The notes beneath the pieces were generated by a model. It worked only from the letters and a program-made list of their open reading frames with translations. It was not told the origin of the DNA and did no database searches. Below, one piece after another: positions 1-6,680 of a DNA stretch of 7,906 bases. Both the position numbers and the translations under genes were made by a program. The DNA is from Bacteroidota bacterium (GTDB lineage Bacteria; Bacteroidota; Bacteroidia; JAADEI01), in the NCBI GenBank assembly GCA_024280615.1, contig JAJRPU010000177.1:1-7906 (forward strand). Reading direction: 5' to 3'. The stretch's first letter is position 1. Each line of letters begins with the position of its first letter.

Positions 1-65
1 AGGAATGGGAACAGATGCCGGTGCCCCTTAAGGAAACAGCAATATATAAGCAGTTAATTGAATGA
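1..65 (+). CDS. C-terminal tail of an unidentified upstream gene (partial)
   Basis: Reading from base 3, 20 codons run open to a TGA at 63-65. The short tail has an ordinary, mostly hydrophilic composition (it includes MPVPLKETAIYKQLIE). The stop lies 19 bases before the preferred dxr ATG, the tight spacing expected inside an operon. The other two frames also lack a stop at the left edge, ending at 31 and 57; the one ending at 57 reads as an implausible Cys/Arg-rich peptide, while the one ending at 31 cannot be excluded. The fragment is too short to assign a family. Frame choice is an inference. Confidence 0.4.
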   Translation, partial: EWEQMPVPLKETAIYKQLIE

Positions 66-84
66 CTTCGTTATAACCAAAGAT

Positions 85-1242
85 ATGAAGAAAAGGGTTG
101 CTATTCTTGGTACCACGGGGTCCATAGGACAACAAACCATAGACGTCATTAGACAATTCCCTGAACTATTTGAAATAGTGGCATTAACAACTAACTCCAA
201 TGTAGAGTTGCTCTGGAAATATGCATGCGAATTCAACCCTAGATATTTAGGAGTTTCAGAACAGGCTTATACTATAGCCCGAGAATTATTATGCAACAGC
301 GAGTCTGCTTTACTATCTGGGAAAGACTATCTTTCAACCATAGCAACCCTTCCAGAGGTGGACATTGTTGTAGTTGCAGTGGTTGGCTTCGCAGGGTTAG
401 AACCAACTATCAAAGCCCTTGAAGCAGGCAAGACGGTTGCTCTGGCTACCAAAGAAGCCCTTGTTGTAGCAGGTCAAATTATAACTTCTATTGCTCAGAA
501 TGGGCAATTGGTCCCTATTGATTCAGAGCATTCAGCGGCAATGCAATGCCTCATAGGTGAAAGGCATCAAGACGTTGCTATGTTATATCTTCCGGCGTCT
601 GGCGGCCCCTTCCGTGGATACACATACCAGCAGTTAAAGAACGTTACTGTTGAACAGGCTTTAAAACATCCTAAATGGAATATGGGACCTAAAATAACTA
701 TTGATTCGGCAACGCTTATGAATAAAGGTCTTGAACTAATTGAGGCAGTGCATCTTTTTAGCCTAAAGCCAGAACAAGTCAAAGTTGTTATCCATCCGCA
801 AGCCCTTGTCCACGCAATGGTGTTGTTCCATGATGGTAGTATAAAGGCTCAGATTAGCAAACCAGATATGAGAATTCCAATTGCTTTAGCATTAGCATAT
901 CCCCAACGATTGCCTTTGAATATTCCAGAACCTTCCCTTGAGGAACTGTCCAGCATTTCATTTGAGGAACCTGATGAAGAAACATTTAGAGCATTACGAT
1001 TGGCTCGTCAAGCAGTGAAGGAAGGAGGAGATAGACCTTGTGTGCTCAATGCAGCTAACGAAGTGGCAGTAAATGCATTCCTAAATAGGAAAATTCCTTT
1101 TACAGCAATTGTTGAAGTGGTTGAAGAAACCCTCAATAAATTGCCCTTAACTCCAAAGCCAGACCTTAAGACACTGCATAAAATAGACCTACAAGCAAGA
1201 CAGGTAGCGCAAGAAATAATTACAAAAATCAGCAAGAGATGA
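85..1242 (+). CDS. dxr: 1-deoxy-D-xylulose 5-phosphate reductoisomerase (Dxr/IspC)
   Basis: This cytosolic enzyme converts 1-deoxy-D-xylulose 5-phosphate to 2-C-methyl-D-erythritol 4-phosphate with NADPH and a divalent metal, the committed step of the MEP route to isoprenoids. From the ATG at 85 the protein is 385 residues, close to the usual length. The NADPH-binding loop GTTGSIG is at residues 9-15. By alignment from memory with E. coli Dxr, the active-site residues are present: K123; the metal ligands D146, E148 and E217; S172 in the ASGGPFR loop; H195 and W198 in HPKWNMG; N213 and K214. A TTG at 58 would add nine residues, but it overlaps the upstream reading frame, and ATG 85 gives the standard start MKKRVAILG. 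No clear ribosome-binding site is seen. Its stop overlaps the rseP start. Some normally conserved positions are altered (ATKEA, and HPQALVHAM), but the catalytic set is intact. Confidence 0.97.
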   Translation: MKKRVAILGTTGSIGQQTIDVIRQFPELFEIVALTTNSNVELLWKYACEFNPRYLGVSEQAYTIARELLCNSESALLSGKDYLSTIATLPEVDIVVVAVVGFAGLEPTIKALEAGKTVALATKEALVVAGQIITSIAQNGQLVPIDSEHSAAMQCLIGERHQDVAMLYLPASGGPFRGYTYQQLKNVTVEQALKHPKWNMGPKITIDSATLMNKGLELIEAVHLFSLKPEQVKVVIHPQALVHAMVLFHDGSIKAQISKPDMRIPIALALAYPQRLPLNIPEPSLEELSSISFEEPDEETFRALRLARQAVKEGGDRPCVLNAANEVAVNAFLNRKIPFTAIVEVVEETLNKLPLTPKPDLKTLHKIDLQARQVAQEIITKISKR

Positions 1243-2567
1243 CAGATGGACTCATAATGGCAATACAAATAATAATGGCTTTGTCTTTGTTAGTTTTTAT
1301 TCACGAATTAGGGCATTTTCTATTTGCACGACTTTTCGGAGCCCGTGTAGAACGATTCTTCCTGTTTTTTGATGCCTTTGGAATAGCATTATGGAAGAAA
1401 AAAATAGGGGATACTGTATATGGAATAGGATGGTTGCCCCTAGGAGGATATGTTAAAATAGCAGGTATGATTGACGAATCATTAGACACAACGTCTCAAC
1501 AAAGCGACCCTAAGCCTTGGGAGTTCAGAAGCAAACCAGCCTGGCAAAGACTCCTAATCATCCTCGGAGGAATACTCTTCAATATTATTGCAGGTTTTGT
1601 CATTTACGGTTTCTACTTGCTTAATTACGAAAAAACATATATACCCATAGAAGCATTAAAACCAGAAGGTCTTTATGTCTACGATGCAGGTAAAAACCTT
1701 GGACTACAAACCGGCGACTTAGTAATCGCTATTAACAATAAGGAGGCACACAGATTGAAAGACATTGCAGGCATAAGAATGAACTTTGCTCAAGACTTCA
1801 CTGTCCTGAGAAACGGAAACACTATCCAAGTCGAAGTTCCTGACACAATCCTGATGATGGACTACATACAAAAACACGGAATCCTTTATAGACCCTACAA
1901 AGTGGCACTTCAAATAGATAGCGTCTTGCCTGATGGACCAGCAGCAAAAGCTGGCTTGCAGAAAGGCGATACCATATGGCGAATAAATGACGTTCCCATA
2001 TTTGAGATTGATATGCTACCCAAATTCCTTGAATCATTTAAAAACGACACTATAAATGTGGTAATAAGAAGACAAGGAAAGCTCATATCAAAAACAGCAT
2101 ATATTGACACTTCTGGACGCCTCGGAATCCTTATACAGCCAATACTACTATACCCACGAGAAGAATACTCAATAGGAAAATCATTTAAATATGCACTCAT
2201 TGAAAGCATGGAATTCATATATTACAATGCAATTGGGCTTGGCTACATAATTTCAGGAAAAGTTTCCGCGAAAGAAAGCATCCACAGTCCCATCGCCCTC
2301 GCACGTCTCTACGGCAGCGAAATAAACTGGGGCAGGTTCTGGCGACTAACAGCACTCATATCTCTCATCCTTGCCTTCGTCAACTTCCTTCCAATTCCAG
2401 CCCTTGATGGAGGCTACGCCTTATTAATTCTTATTGAAATGATAACAGGATACAAGCCCGGACCTAAATTTATGGAATACTTTGTCAGGGTAGGCTTGAT
2501 ATTGCTACTTCTTCTAATGGGTTATGCTTTCATCAAAGACATAATTGTTTTAATTTTAGGAGGATAA
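1239..2567 (+). CDS. rseP: RIP zinc metalloprotease RseP (site-2 protease)
   Basis: This is an inner-membrane zinc protease that cuts substrates within the bilayer. In E. coli, RseP cleaves the anti-sigma factor RseA and remnant signal peptides; the substrate here is unknown. The zinc motif HELGH is at residues 22-26 in the first membrane helix. The membrane-associated loop GIGWLPLGGYVKI follows at 62-74, and a second helix lies around 105-126. Two PDZ-like periplasmic modules follow, with GLQTGD near 155-160 and DGPAAKAGLQKGD at 232-244. The third zinc-ligand motif, NFLPIPALDGG, is at 382-392 with D390. A final hydrophobic helix closes the 442-residue protein, a normal length for Bacteroidota RseP with two PDZ domains. 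ATG 1239 overlaps the dxr stop (ATGA), implying translational coupling. ATG 1257 is possible, but it would leave an unusually short stretch before HELGH. Confidence 0.96.
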   Translation: MTDGLIMAIQIIMALSLLVFIHELGHFLFARLFGARVERFFLFFDAFGIALWKKKIGDTVYGIGWLPLGGYVKIAGMIDESLDTTSQQSDPKPWEFRSKPAWQRLLIILGGILFNIIAGFVIYGFYLLNYEKTYIPIEALKPEGLYVYDAGKNLGLQTGDLVIAINNKEAHRLKDIAGIRMNFAQDFTVLRNGNTIQVEVPDTILMMDYIQKHGILYRPYKVALQIDSVLPDGPAAKAGLQKGDTIWRINDVPIFEIDMLPKFLESFKNDTINVVIRRQGKLISKTAYIDTSGRLGILIQPILLYPREEYSIGKSFKYALIESMEFIYYNAIGLGYIISGKVSAKESIHSPIALARLYGSEINWGRFWRLTALISLILAFVNFLPIPALDGGYALLILIEMITGYKPGPKFMEYFVRVGLILLLLLMGYAFIKDIIVLILGG

Positions 2568-2589
2568 GAGATAAAAAATAGGCAGTGTA

Positions 2590-3546
2590 ATGAAGAGGCT
2601 AATTAGTTCAATACTAATTGCACTACTTGGCTATAGCACCATGGCACAGGAAGCTTTAGAACCCGACTTTGAAGACTTTGGTACAGAAGAAATTACTACA
2701 CCATCACGGGAAAAACCAAACAATAAAACTCCATCAAATCAGACTCAACAACAAGATTTAGTTATGCCAGATGACGAAAACCCGCCCGAGAAAACTCATA
2801 TTAACATTCAACTTCCAGCAAACAAAAAATACAGTAAAGTGATGATAATCCCTTACAACCCTAATATGTATTTCTCCGATGCAGATGACGCCATTGCAAA
2901 AGCAAGCAATAAGACTCCCGAGGAGGTCCGAAGAATGTTCAGGCAAGGTATTGCTTACGATGTGAGCATTAGAATCCTTCCAAGATACCCCATTAAGAAC
3001 ATGCTCTATGACACCTCACAAATGGCACAAAGAGACCTCTACCTCATCTACAAAAACATTTCCTATCACAAAGCAGAAAGTCCATCATACAAGAAAGACG
3101 AGGAAAACAAACCTAACGACATAACAAGCGGAGAGAATCCTATCGTGCAATCAGCATCGTTGAAAGAATATATAGCCGCTGAAGCCCCCAAACAAATGCT
3201 GCAATATCTGTATGAGACATACGGAACTGACCTTTTTGTTTTTATTAATCAGTTTGACCTCGTAACTAACTATAAATACTGCACGGACAGAGCAATAAAC
3301 AATTTCACCAGGGACGTGATAGTTCACTTCTCCATCTATGACAAAGACGGTAATTATCTTTATGGAGACGCAGTTAAAGTTACATTCAATAAAAACACCA
3401 ATCACATAGACGAAATAATCCTACACAACTTTCCTGTAATAGCAGACTACATAGCCAAACACGTTCCCGGAAAGGCTTCCCCAACTAAAGAAGAAAAACC
3501 TGAAGAAAAACCAACCATAAAAGAGAAGAAAACCACCTCTCCCTAA
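2590..3546 (+). CDS. exported protein of unknown function
   Basis: The 318-residue product begins with a signal peptide: two positive residues, a hydrophobic stretch at about 4-15, and a probable cleavage site after STMA (residues 17-20), leaving mature QEALEP. No lipobox cysteine is visible, so it is probably a soluble periplasmic or secreted protein. Residues 21-75 are acidic and rich in P, N and Q. A folded core of about residues 77-290 contains KVMIIPYNPNMYFSDADDAI, then a segment around YETYGTDLFVFINQFD and a final IDEIILHNFPVIADYIAKHV. The C-terminus is a K/E/P-rich tail with two EEKP units. I recognise no catalytic motif and assign no function, although the core looks like a conserved Bacteroidota family rather than a random ORF. 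It starts 22 bases after rseP, so it is probably co-transcribed with dxr-rseP. It lies just before the ion-motor genes, but a -7 promoter element intervenes. Confidence 0.85.
   Translation: MKRLISSILIALLGYSTMAQEALEPDFEDFGTEEITTPSREKPNNKTPSNQTQQQDLVMPDDENPPEKTHINIQLPANKKYSKVMIIPYNPNMYFSDADDAIAKASNKTPEEVRRMFRQGIAYDVSIRILPRYPIKNMLYDTSQMAQRDLYLIYKNISYHKAESPSYKKDEENKPNDITSGENPIVQSASLKEYIAAEAPKQMLQYLYETYGTDLFVFINQFDLVTNYKYCTDRAINNFTRDVIVHFSIYDKDGNYLYGDAVKVTFNKNTNHIDEIILHNFPVIADYIAKHVPGKASPTKEEKPEEKPTIKEKKTTSP
3490..3512 (+). repeat. 11-base tandem repeat encoding EEKP-EEKP
   Basis: GAAGAAAAACC occurs at 3490-3500 and again at 3502-3512, a 12-base period that stays in frame and encodes two EEKP units in the charged tail of the exported protein. 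The tail continues as a degenerate K/E/P/T tract. This is a low-complexity coding repeat, not a mobile or regulatory element. Confidence 0.6.
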
Positions 3547-3561
3547 TTAATCAATTTTATT

Positions 3562-3569
3562 TACTTTTG
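3562..3569 (+). promoter_or_regulatory. Bacteroidota-type -7 promoter element before exbB
   Basis: TACTTTTG matches the Bacteroidota primary sigma factor -7 consensus TAnnTTTG exactly. It lies in the 41-base gap between the exported-protein gene and exbB, and ends 18 bases before the exbB ATG at 3588. Transcription would then begin around 3575, leaving a short A-rich leader. No convincing TTTG element is seen at the -33 position. By eye I found only one other exact match on this strand, in the other sizeable intergenic gap, which supports both being real. It would make the motor operon at least partly independent of dxr-rseP. Confidence 0.55.
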
Positions 3570-3587
3570 CCATTAAAACAACTACAA

Positions 3588-4427
3588 ATGAAGAAGGCAA
3601 TTGTATCATTCATCGGCGGCTTATTGATGATAACAGCTGTTACCATATTAGCACAAGACACAGACACCGCACAGGCAACTCAGGACACAACTGTTCAAAC
3701 AACAGAACAGGTTCAACAAGAGGAACAGCCGGCTCAAGAACAAGCTGCTACACAACAGACAGAACAACAAGCCCAAGGGGAAGAAGAGTTGAAAGGACAC
3801 GCACTCCTCCTACACTACTTCCTCCAAGGAGGACCCACTTTCATGGGCATAACCCTTCTAACTCTTATTCTGGGTTTAGCCTTCGCAATTGAAAGAATCA
3901 TAGTAGTTTCCCTCGCAGGCATAAATACTGAAAAATTGATCAGGCAATTGGATGATGCCTTAGCAAACAAGGACCTTGCCCAAGCAGAGGAGATACTCAA
4001 AAAAGCACCTGGTCCGCTACCAAAGGTCCTGCTGGAAGCACTCAAAAGAGTGGAGGATGGATTTGATATTGTTGAAAAAACTATTGAGGCACATGCTTCG
4101 GTAGTAACAGCAAGACTGGAAAGAAACATGGTCTGGATTTCCCTGTTCATAGCCATTGCCCCAATGCTTGGCTTCATGGGAACAGTGATCGGTATGATTC
4201 AAGCATTTGACGCCATTGAAAAAGCAGGAGACATATCCCCCTCCCTCGTAGCAGGAGGTATTAAGGTAGCTCTCCTAACAACATTACTCGGTCTTATCAT
4301 CGCTATAATCCTCCAAATCTTTTACAACTACATAATGTCCAGAATTGACGAAATAGTTACTGACTTAGAAGACTTAGCAACAGCATTCGTTGACATGTTA
4401 GTCAGATACAAAATAGTCCAAAAATAA
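3588..4427 (+). CDS. exbB: MotA/TolQ/ExbB-family proton channel protein with N-terminal signal peptide
   Basis: ExbB/TolQ proteins form an inner-membrane pentamer around ExbD/TolR helices and turn ion flow into mechanical work on the periplasmic side. From ATG 3588 the protein is 279 residues. Residues 1-22 form a signal peptide (ending ILA, then QDT), and 23-67 form a spacer rich in Q, T, E and A. The family core follows: GGPTFMGITLL starts membrane helix 1 (about 84-107), a cytoplasmic domain runs to about 180, helix 2 is about 182-205 with PMLGFMGTVIGM (T199), and helix 3 is about 224-246 with GGIKVALLTTLLG (T231, T232). These threonine positions match the conserved pore threonines of ExbB/TolQ. 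A TTG at 3567 would add seven residues but lies inside the -7 promoter motif, so ATG 3588 is preferred. The close match to Bacteroidota homologues supports the family call; ExbB rather than TolQ is a convention, since no TonB or TolA is nearby. Confidence 0.93.
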   Translation: MKKAIVSFIGGLLMITAVTILAQDTDTAQATQDTTVQTTEQVQQEEQPAQEQAATQQTEQQAQGEEELKGHALLLHYFLQGGPTFMGITLLTLILGLAFAIERIIVVSLAGINTEKLIRQLDDALANKDLAQAEEILKKAPGPLPKVLLEALKRVEDGFDIVEKTIEAHASVVTARLERNMVWISLFIAIAPMLGFMGTVIGMIQAFDAIEKAGDISPSLVAGGIKVALLTTLLGLIIAIILQIFYNYIMSRIDEIVTDLEDLATAFVDMLVRYKIVQK

Positions 4428-4434
4428 TCTCACT

Positions 4435-4782
4435 ATGACAGAAGCAGGAGGCCTCTTTTCCAACTACGCAAATGAGCTCTTGAGAATCGCAGAAATCCTA
4501 TTAGGATTAGGAATAGGAGCAATAGCCTTCTCTTTGCTTATCAAAGCCATCAGAACCCCTAAATCTTTCCTTCAACTGTTGGGAGGCATTGCTATACTAA
4601 GTATAATTTACGGTGTTGCTTACGCCTTGCAAGGAAGTGACTTGCCTGCTCAACTACTCGGATATGGATTGGATGGCTCTACTATAAGGTTGTTTGGTGC
4701 AATGCTTATTACCACTTACATACTTGGTGGCTTAAGCATCTTGCTACTCATCATAGGCGAACTTAAACGGCTTTTTACATAA
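4435..4782 (+). CDS. small three-helix membrane protein of the ExbB/ExbD cluster
   Basis: This 115-residue protein begins 7 bases after exbB ends and finishes 12 bases before exbD-1. Three hydrophobic segments are visible, at about 18-36 (AEILLGLGIGAIAFSLL), 45-65 (a leucine/isoleucine/glycine-rich stretch ending in YGVAYAL) and 85-107 (GAMLITTYILGGLSILLLI), closing with the basic end ELKRLFT. A short polar loop with SDLP and YGLDGS joins helices 2 and 3. There is no signal peptide and no enzyme motif. I know small proteins of this type at the same place in Bacteroidota exbB-exbD-exbD clusters, but no function. The location suggests an accessory or assembly subunit of the motor; that is inference. 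Confidence 0.85.
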   Translation: MTEAGGLFSNYANELLRIAEILLGLGIGAIAFSLLIKAIRTPKSFLQLLGGIAILSIIYGVAYALQGSDLPAQLLGYGLDGSTIRLFGAMLITTYILGGLSILLLIIGELKRLFT

Positions 4783-4794
4783 GGAATTAGCGCC

Positions 4795-5352
4795 ATGCCA
4801 AGACAACAAAAAAAGAGGGAACTTCCTGAAATCAACGCTGCTTCAATGGCAGACGTCGCATTCCTGCTACTTGCTTTCTTCCTTATGACTACAACTATGA
4901 ATATTGACAAGGGAATTATGGTTAAACTTCCTCCTTGGGACCCAGAGAACATAATTGATGTTAAGATAGCAGACCGGAACGTCTTCACTGTGCTTGTTAA
5001 TGCAAGAGACGAACTGCTGGTTGAAGGAGAACCTATGGATGTTGCTAAACTCAGAGAAGCAGCCAAGGAGTTTATTGCCAATCCATATGGAAGACCAGAC
5101 CTGTCAGAAAGCCCACAAAAAGCTGTTATCTCTCTCAAAACAGACCGTGGAACCTCTTATAACATGTATATCACTGTATACAACGAATTAAAAGCTGCCT
5201 ACAGAGAGCTAAGAGACGAAGCAGCAATGAAGAAATACGGCGTTCCTTTTGATAAATTACCGCCTGACAAGCAGAAGGAAATACGAAAAATGTACCCAAT
5301 CAAGATTTCCGAAGCTGAACCAGAAGCAATCGGTGAACAAATTAGTAACTAA
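4795..5352 (+). CDS. exbD: ExbD/TolR-family biopolymer transport protein, first copy
   Basis: ExbD/TolR proteins have one membrane helix inside the ExbB/TolQ pore and a periplasmic domain that passes force to a partner. This 185-residue copy has a short basic cytoplasmic start, then INAASMADVAFLLLAFFLMTTT (helix about 20-37). D20 matches the essential protonatable aspartate of ExbD (D25 in E. coli). The periplasmic part includes RNVFTVLVNARDELLVEGE and KAVISLKTDRGTSY. It carries a long charged C-terminal extension beyond the usual ExbD domain (about residues 140-185, ending near ISEAEPEAIG), making it longer than E. coli ExbD (141 residues). An AAGGA at 4781-4785, nine bases before the ATG, could serve as a ribosome-binding site, unusual for this window. 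The stop overlaps the next start by one base (TAATG). Confidence 0.94.
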   Translation: MPRQQKKRELPEINAASMADVAFLLLAFFLMTTTMNIDKGIMVKLPPWDPENIIDVKIADRNVFTVLVNARDELLVEGEPMDVAKLREAAKEFIANPYGRPDLSESPQKAVISLKTDRGTSYNMYITVYNELKAAYRELRDEAAMKKYGVPFDKLPPDKQKEIRKMYPIKISEAEPEAIGEQISN

Positions 5353-5825
5353 TGATAAGAAAAAGACAAACAGGGTCTAAAAGAGCTCCAACTATATCAA
5401 CCGCTTCCTTGCCAGACATTATCTTTATGCTCTTGTTCTTCTTTATGGTTGCTACAGTTTTACGAGAAACCACATTAAAAGTACGTGTTATTGTTCCTGA
5501 AGCAACCGAACTGCAAAAACTGGAAAAAAAATCACTGGTTAGCTATATATACATTGGTCCACCAATGCCTCAGTATGTCCAGCAATATGGAACAGCTCCT
5601 AGGATACAACTGAATGATGTTATTGCTGACATAGATGATGTAATTCCTTTTGTAGAGAGCGAAAAGGCTCAATTGCCAGAAAAACTGCAACCTTTTATGA
5701 CCATCTCTTTGCGGGTGGACACAGGCGTCAAAATGGGAATAGTAACAGATGTAAAACAAGAACTCAGAAAAGCAAACGCTCTAAAAATAAACTATTCAGC
5801 ACGCAAGAGAGTGCATGAACTATGA
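5352..5825 (+). CDS. exbD: ExbD/TolR-family biopolymer transport protein, second copy
   Basis: This 157-residue ExbD paralogue has a basic start, then TISTASLPDIIFMLLFFFMVATV, with D22 as the conserved pore aspartate and one membrane helix at about 22-40. The periplasmic region differs clearly from the first copy: a VPEATELQKLEKKSLVSYIYIG segment, a block around APRIQLNDVIADIDDV, and a terminal domain with LRVDTGVKMGIVTDVKQELRKANALKINYS. The last part resembles the ExbD/TolR periplasmic fold, in which a short strand-helix unit ends the domain. The start overlaps the previous stop (TAATG), so translation is probably coupled. The last 11 bases overlap the glycosyltransferase gene. The two copies probably occupy the motor together, as an ExbB pentamer encloses two ExbD helices; this pairing is inferred. 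Confidence 0.94.
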   Translation: MIRKRQTGSKRAPTISTASLPDIIFMLLFFFMVATVLRETTLKVRVIVPEATELQKLEKKSLVSYIYIGPPMPQYVQQYGTAPRIQLNDVIADIDDVIPFVESEKAQLPEKLQPFMTISLRVDTGVKMGIVTDVKQELRKANALKINYSARKRVHEL

Positions 5826-6669
5826 TACCCTCTATGACTGGCTCCCCAGGTTTAGTATTTTAATCCCGACATGGAATAACCTTGAATACTTAAAGTTATG
5901 TGTTAGGTCTATTAAGGAAAATAGTATCTTTCCTGACCATGAAGTATTAGTTTTTGTTAACGAGGGGACTGATGGAACCTTAGAATGGGTTAAGGATAAT
6001 CGGATTAAGTACTTGCACTCTATAGAAAACGTGGGAATAGCAAGGTCGGTAAATCAGCTTGCAGCTCTTTCAACAGCACCTTTCATAATTTACTTTAATG
6101 ATGATATGTATGCCCTTCCGGGATGGGACTGGGAGCTTGCCCAATGGGTCCATTCCTTTGACCATGACAGGTTCGTTCTGTCAGCAACAATGATTGAGCC
6201 CATTGACACAGGCAACCCTTGTGTAGTTGTTAAAAATTTCGGTGGGGACACAAAAAATTTCAAAGAAACCAAATTATTAGCTGAACACAAAACTTTACGT
6301 AGACCACACTGGCAAGGTGCTATGTGGCCACCCCTATTAATGTCTAGAACCCTATGGTTTGAAATAGGTGGTTTCAGCATTGAATATCCCGGTGGCTTTT
6401 ACACTGACCCCGATTTAATGGCAAAAGCATACGCTGCTGGTGTCAGAGATTATATTGGTGTCGGTTCGTCTCTTGTATATCACTTCATGCAAAAATCAAC
6501 ACCCAAACAGAAAAACTACCGAGAGCTAATCAAGAAAGCAAAGCGATTATTTAAAGCTAAATGGGGCATAAAGCCTAGCACTTTTAAACGAAAGGTTCTC
6601 AAACTTGGCAAACCCTTATTGGCACTCCCCAGAAGACAAATATTAAACATTGTTTCCCACAACATATAA
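5815..6669 (+). CDS. family 2 glycosyltransferase
   Basis: A 284-residue GT-A fold glycosyltransferase that would move a sugar from a nucleotide-sugar donor to an unknown acceptor, probably in surface polysaccharide or glycoprotein synthesis at the cytoplasmic face. The nucleotide-binding start FSILIPTWNN lies near residues 13-22, followed by NEGTDGTLEWV. NVGIARSVNQLAA leads into FIIYFNDDM, where D96-D97 form the metal-binding DxD-like motif. Further on, GGFSIEYPGGFYTDPDLMAKA carries candidate catalytic acids D198 and D200, and VYHF gives H223. The C-terminus is basic (many K/R from about 230) and may touch the membrane; there is no membrane helix. ATG 5815 is the only good start before the domain and overlaps exbD-2 by 11 bases, so the gene appears translationally linked to the motor operon. 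Sugar specificity cannot be read from the sequence. Confidence 0.88.
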   Translation: MNYDTLYDWLPRFSILIPTWNNLEYLKLCVRSIKENSIFPDHEVLVFVNEGTDGTLEWVKDNRIKYLHSIENVGIARSVNQLAALSTAPFIIYFNDDMYALPGWDWELAQWVHSFDHDRFVLSATMIEPIDTGNPCVVVKNFGGDTKNFKETKLLAEHKTLRRPHWQGAMWPPLLMSRTLWFEIGGFSIEYPGGFYTDPDLMAKAYAAGVRDYIGVGSSLVYHFMQKSTPKQKNYRELIKKAKRLFKAKWGIKPSTFKRKVLKLGKPLLALPRRQILNIVSHNI

Positions 6670-6680
6670 ACAGTTCATTC

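Noticed and set aside
58..84. TTG at 58 as the dxr start, adding nine residues
   Set aside because: It overlaps the probable upstream coding tail, and the added residues do not resemble Dxr. ATG 85 gives the standard family start.
1910..2218. 102-residue open frame on the minus strand inside rseP
   Set aside because: It lies wholly within the PDZ-coding part of rseP and shows no domain or start signal of its own.
2558..2563. AGGAGG as a Shine-Dalgarno site for the exported-protein gene
   Set aside because: It is 26 bases from the ATG at 2590, too far to act, and it encodes the Gly-Gly at the end of RseP.
3567..3587. TTG at 3567 as the exbB start
   Set aside because: It lies inside the -7 promoter motif, and ATG 3588 gives a clean signal peptide starting MKK.
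3547..3587. Possible terminator after the exported-protein gene
   Set aside because: The gap is A/T-rich, but I find no stable inverted repeat followed by a T run.
3654..3788. Possible trinucleotide-repeat expansion in exbB
   Set aside because: The glutamine-rich stretch uses mixed codons interspersed with other residues, so it is compositional bias rather than a tandem repeat.
3815..4177. 120-residue open frame on the minus strand inside exbB
   Set aside because: It is a shadow of a strongly conserved + strand gene, has no recognisable domain and shows no promoter.
4716..5138. 140-residue open frame on the minus strand across exbD-1
   Set aside because: Its serine/leucine-rich composition is what antisense reading of exbD-1 would give. 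It spans two real genes and has no family features.
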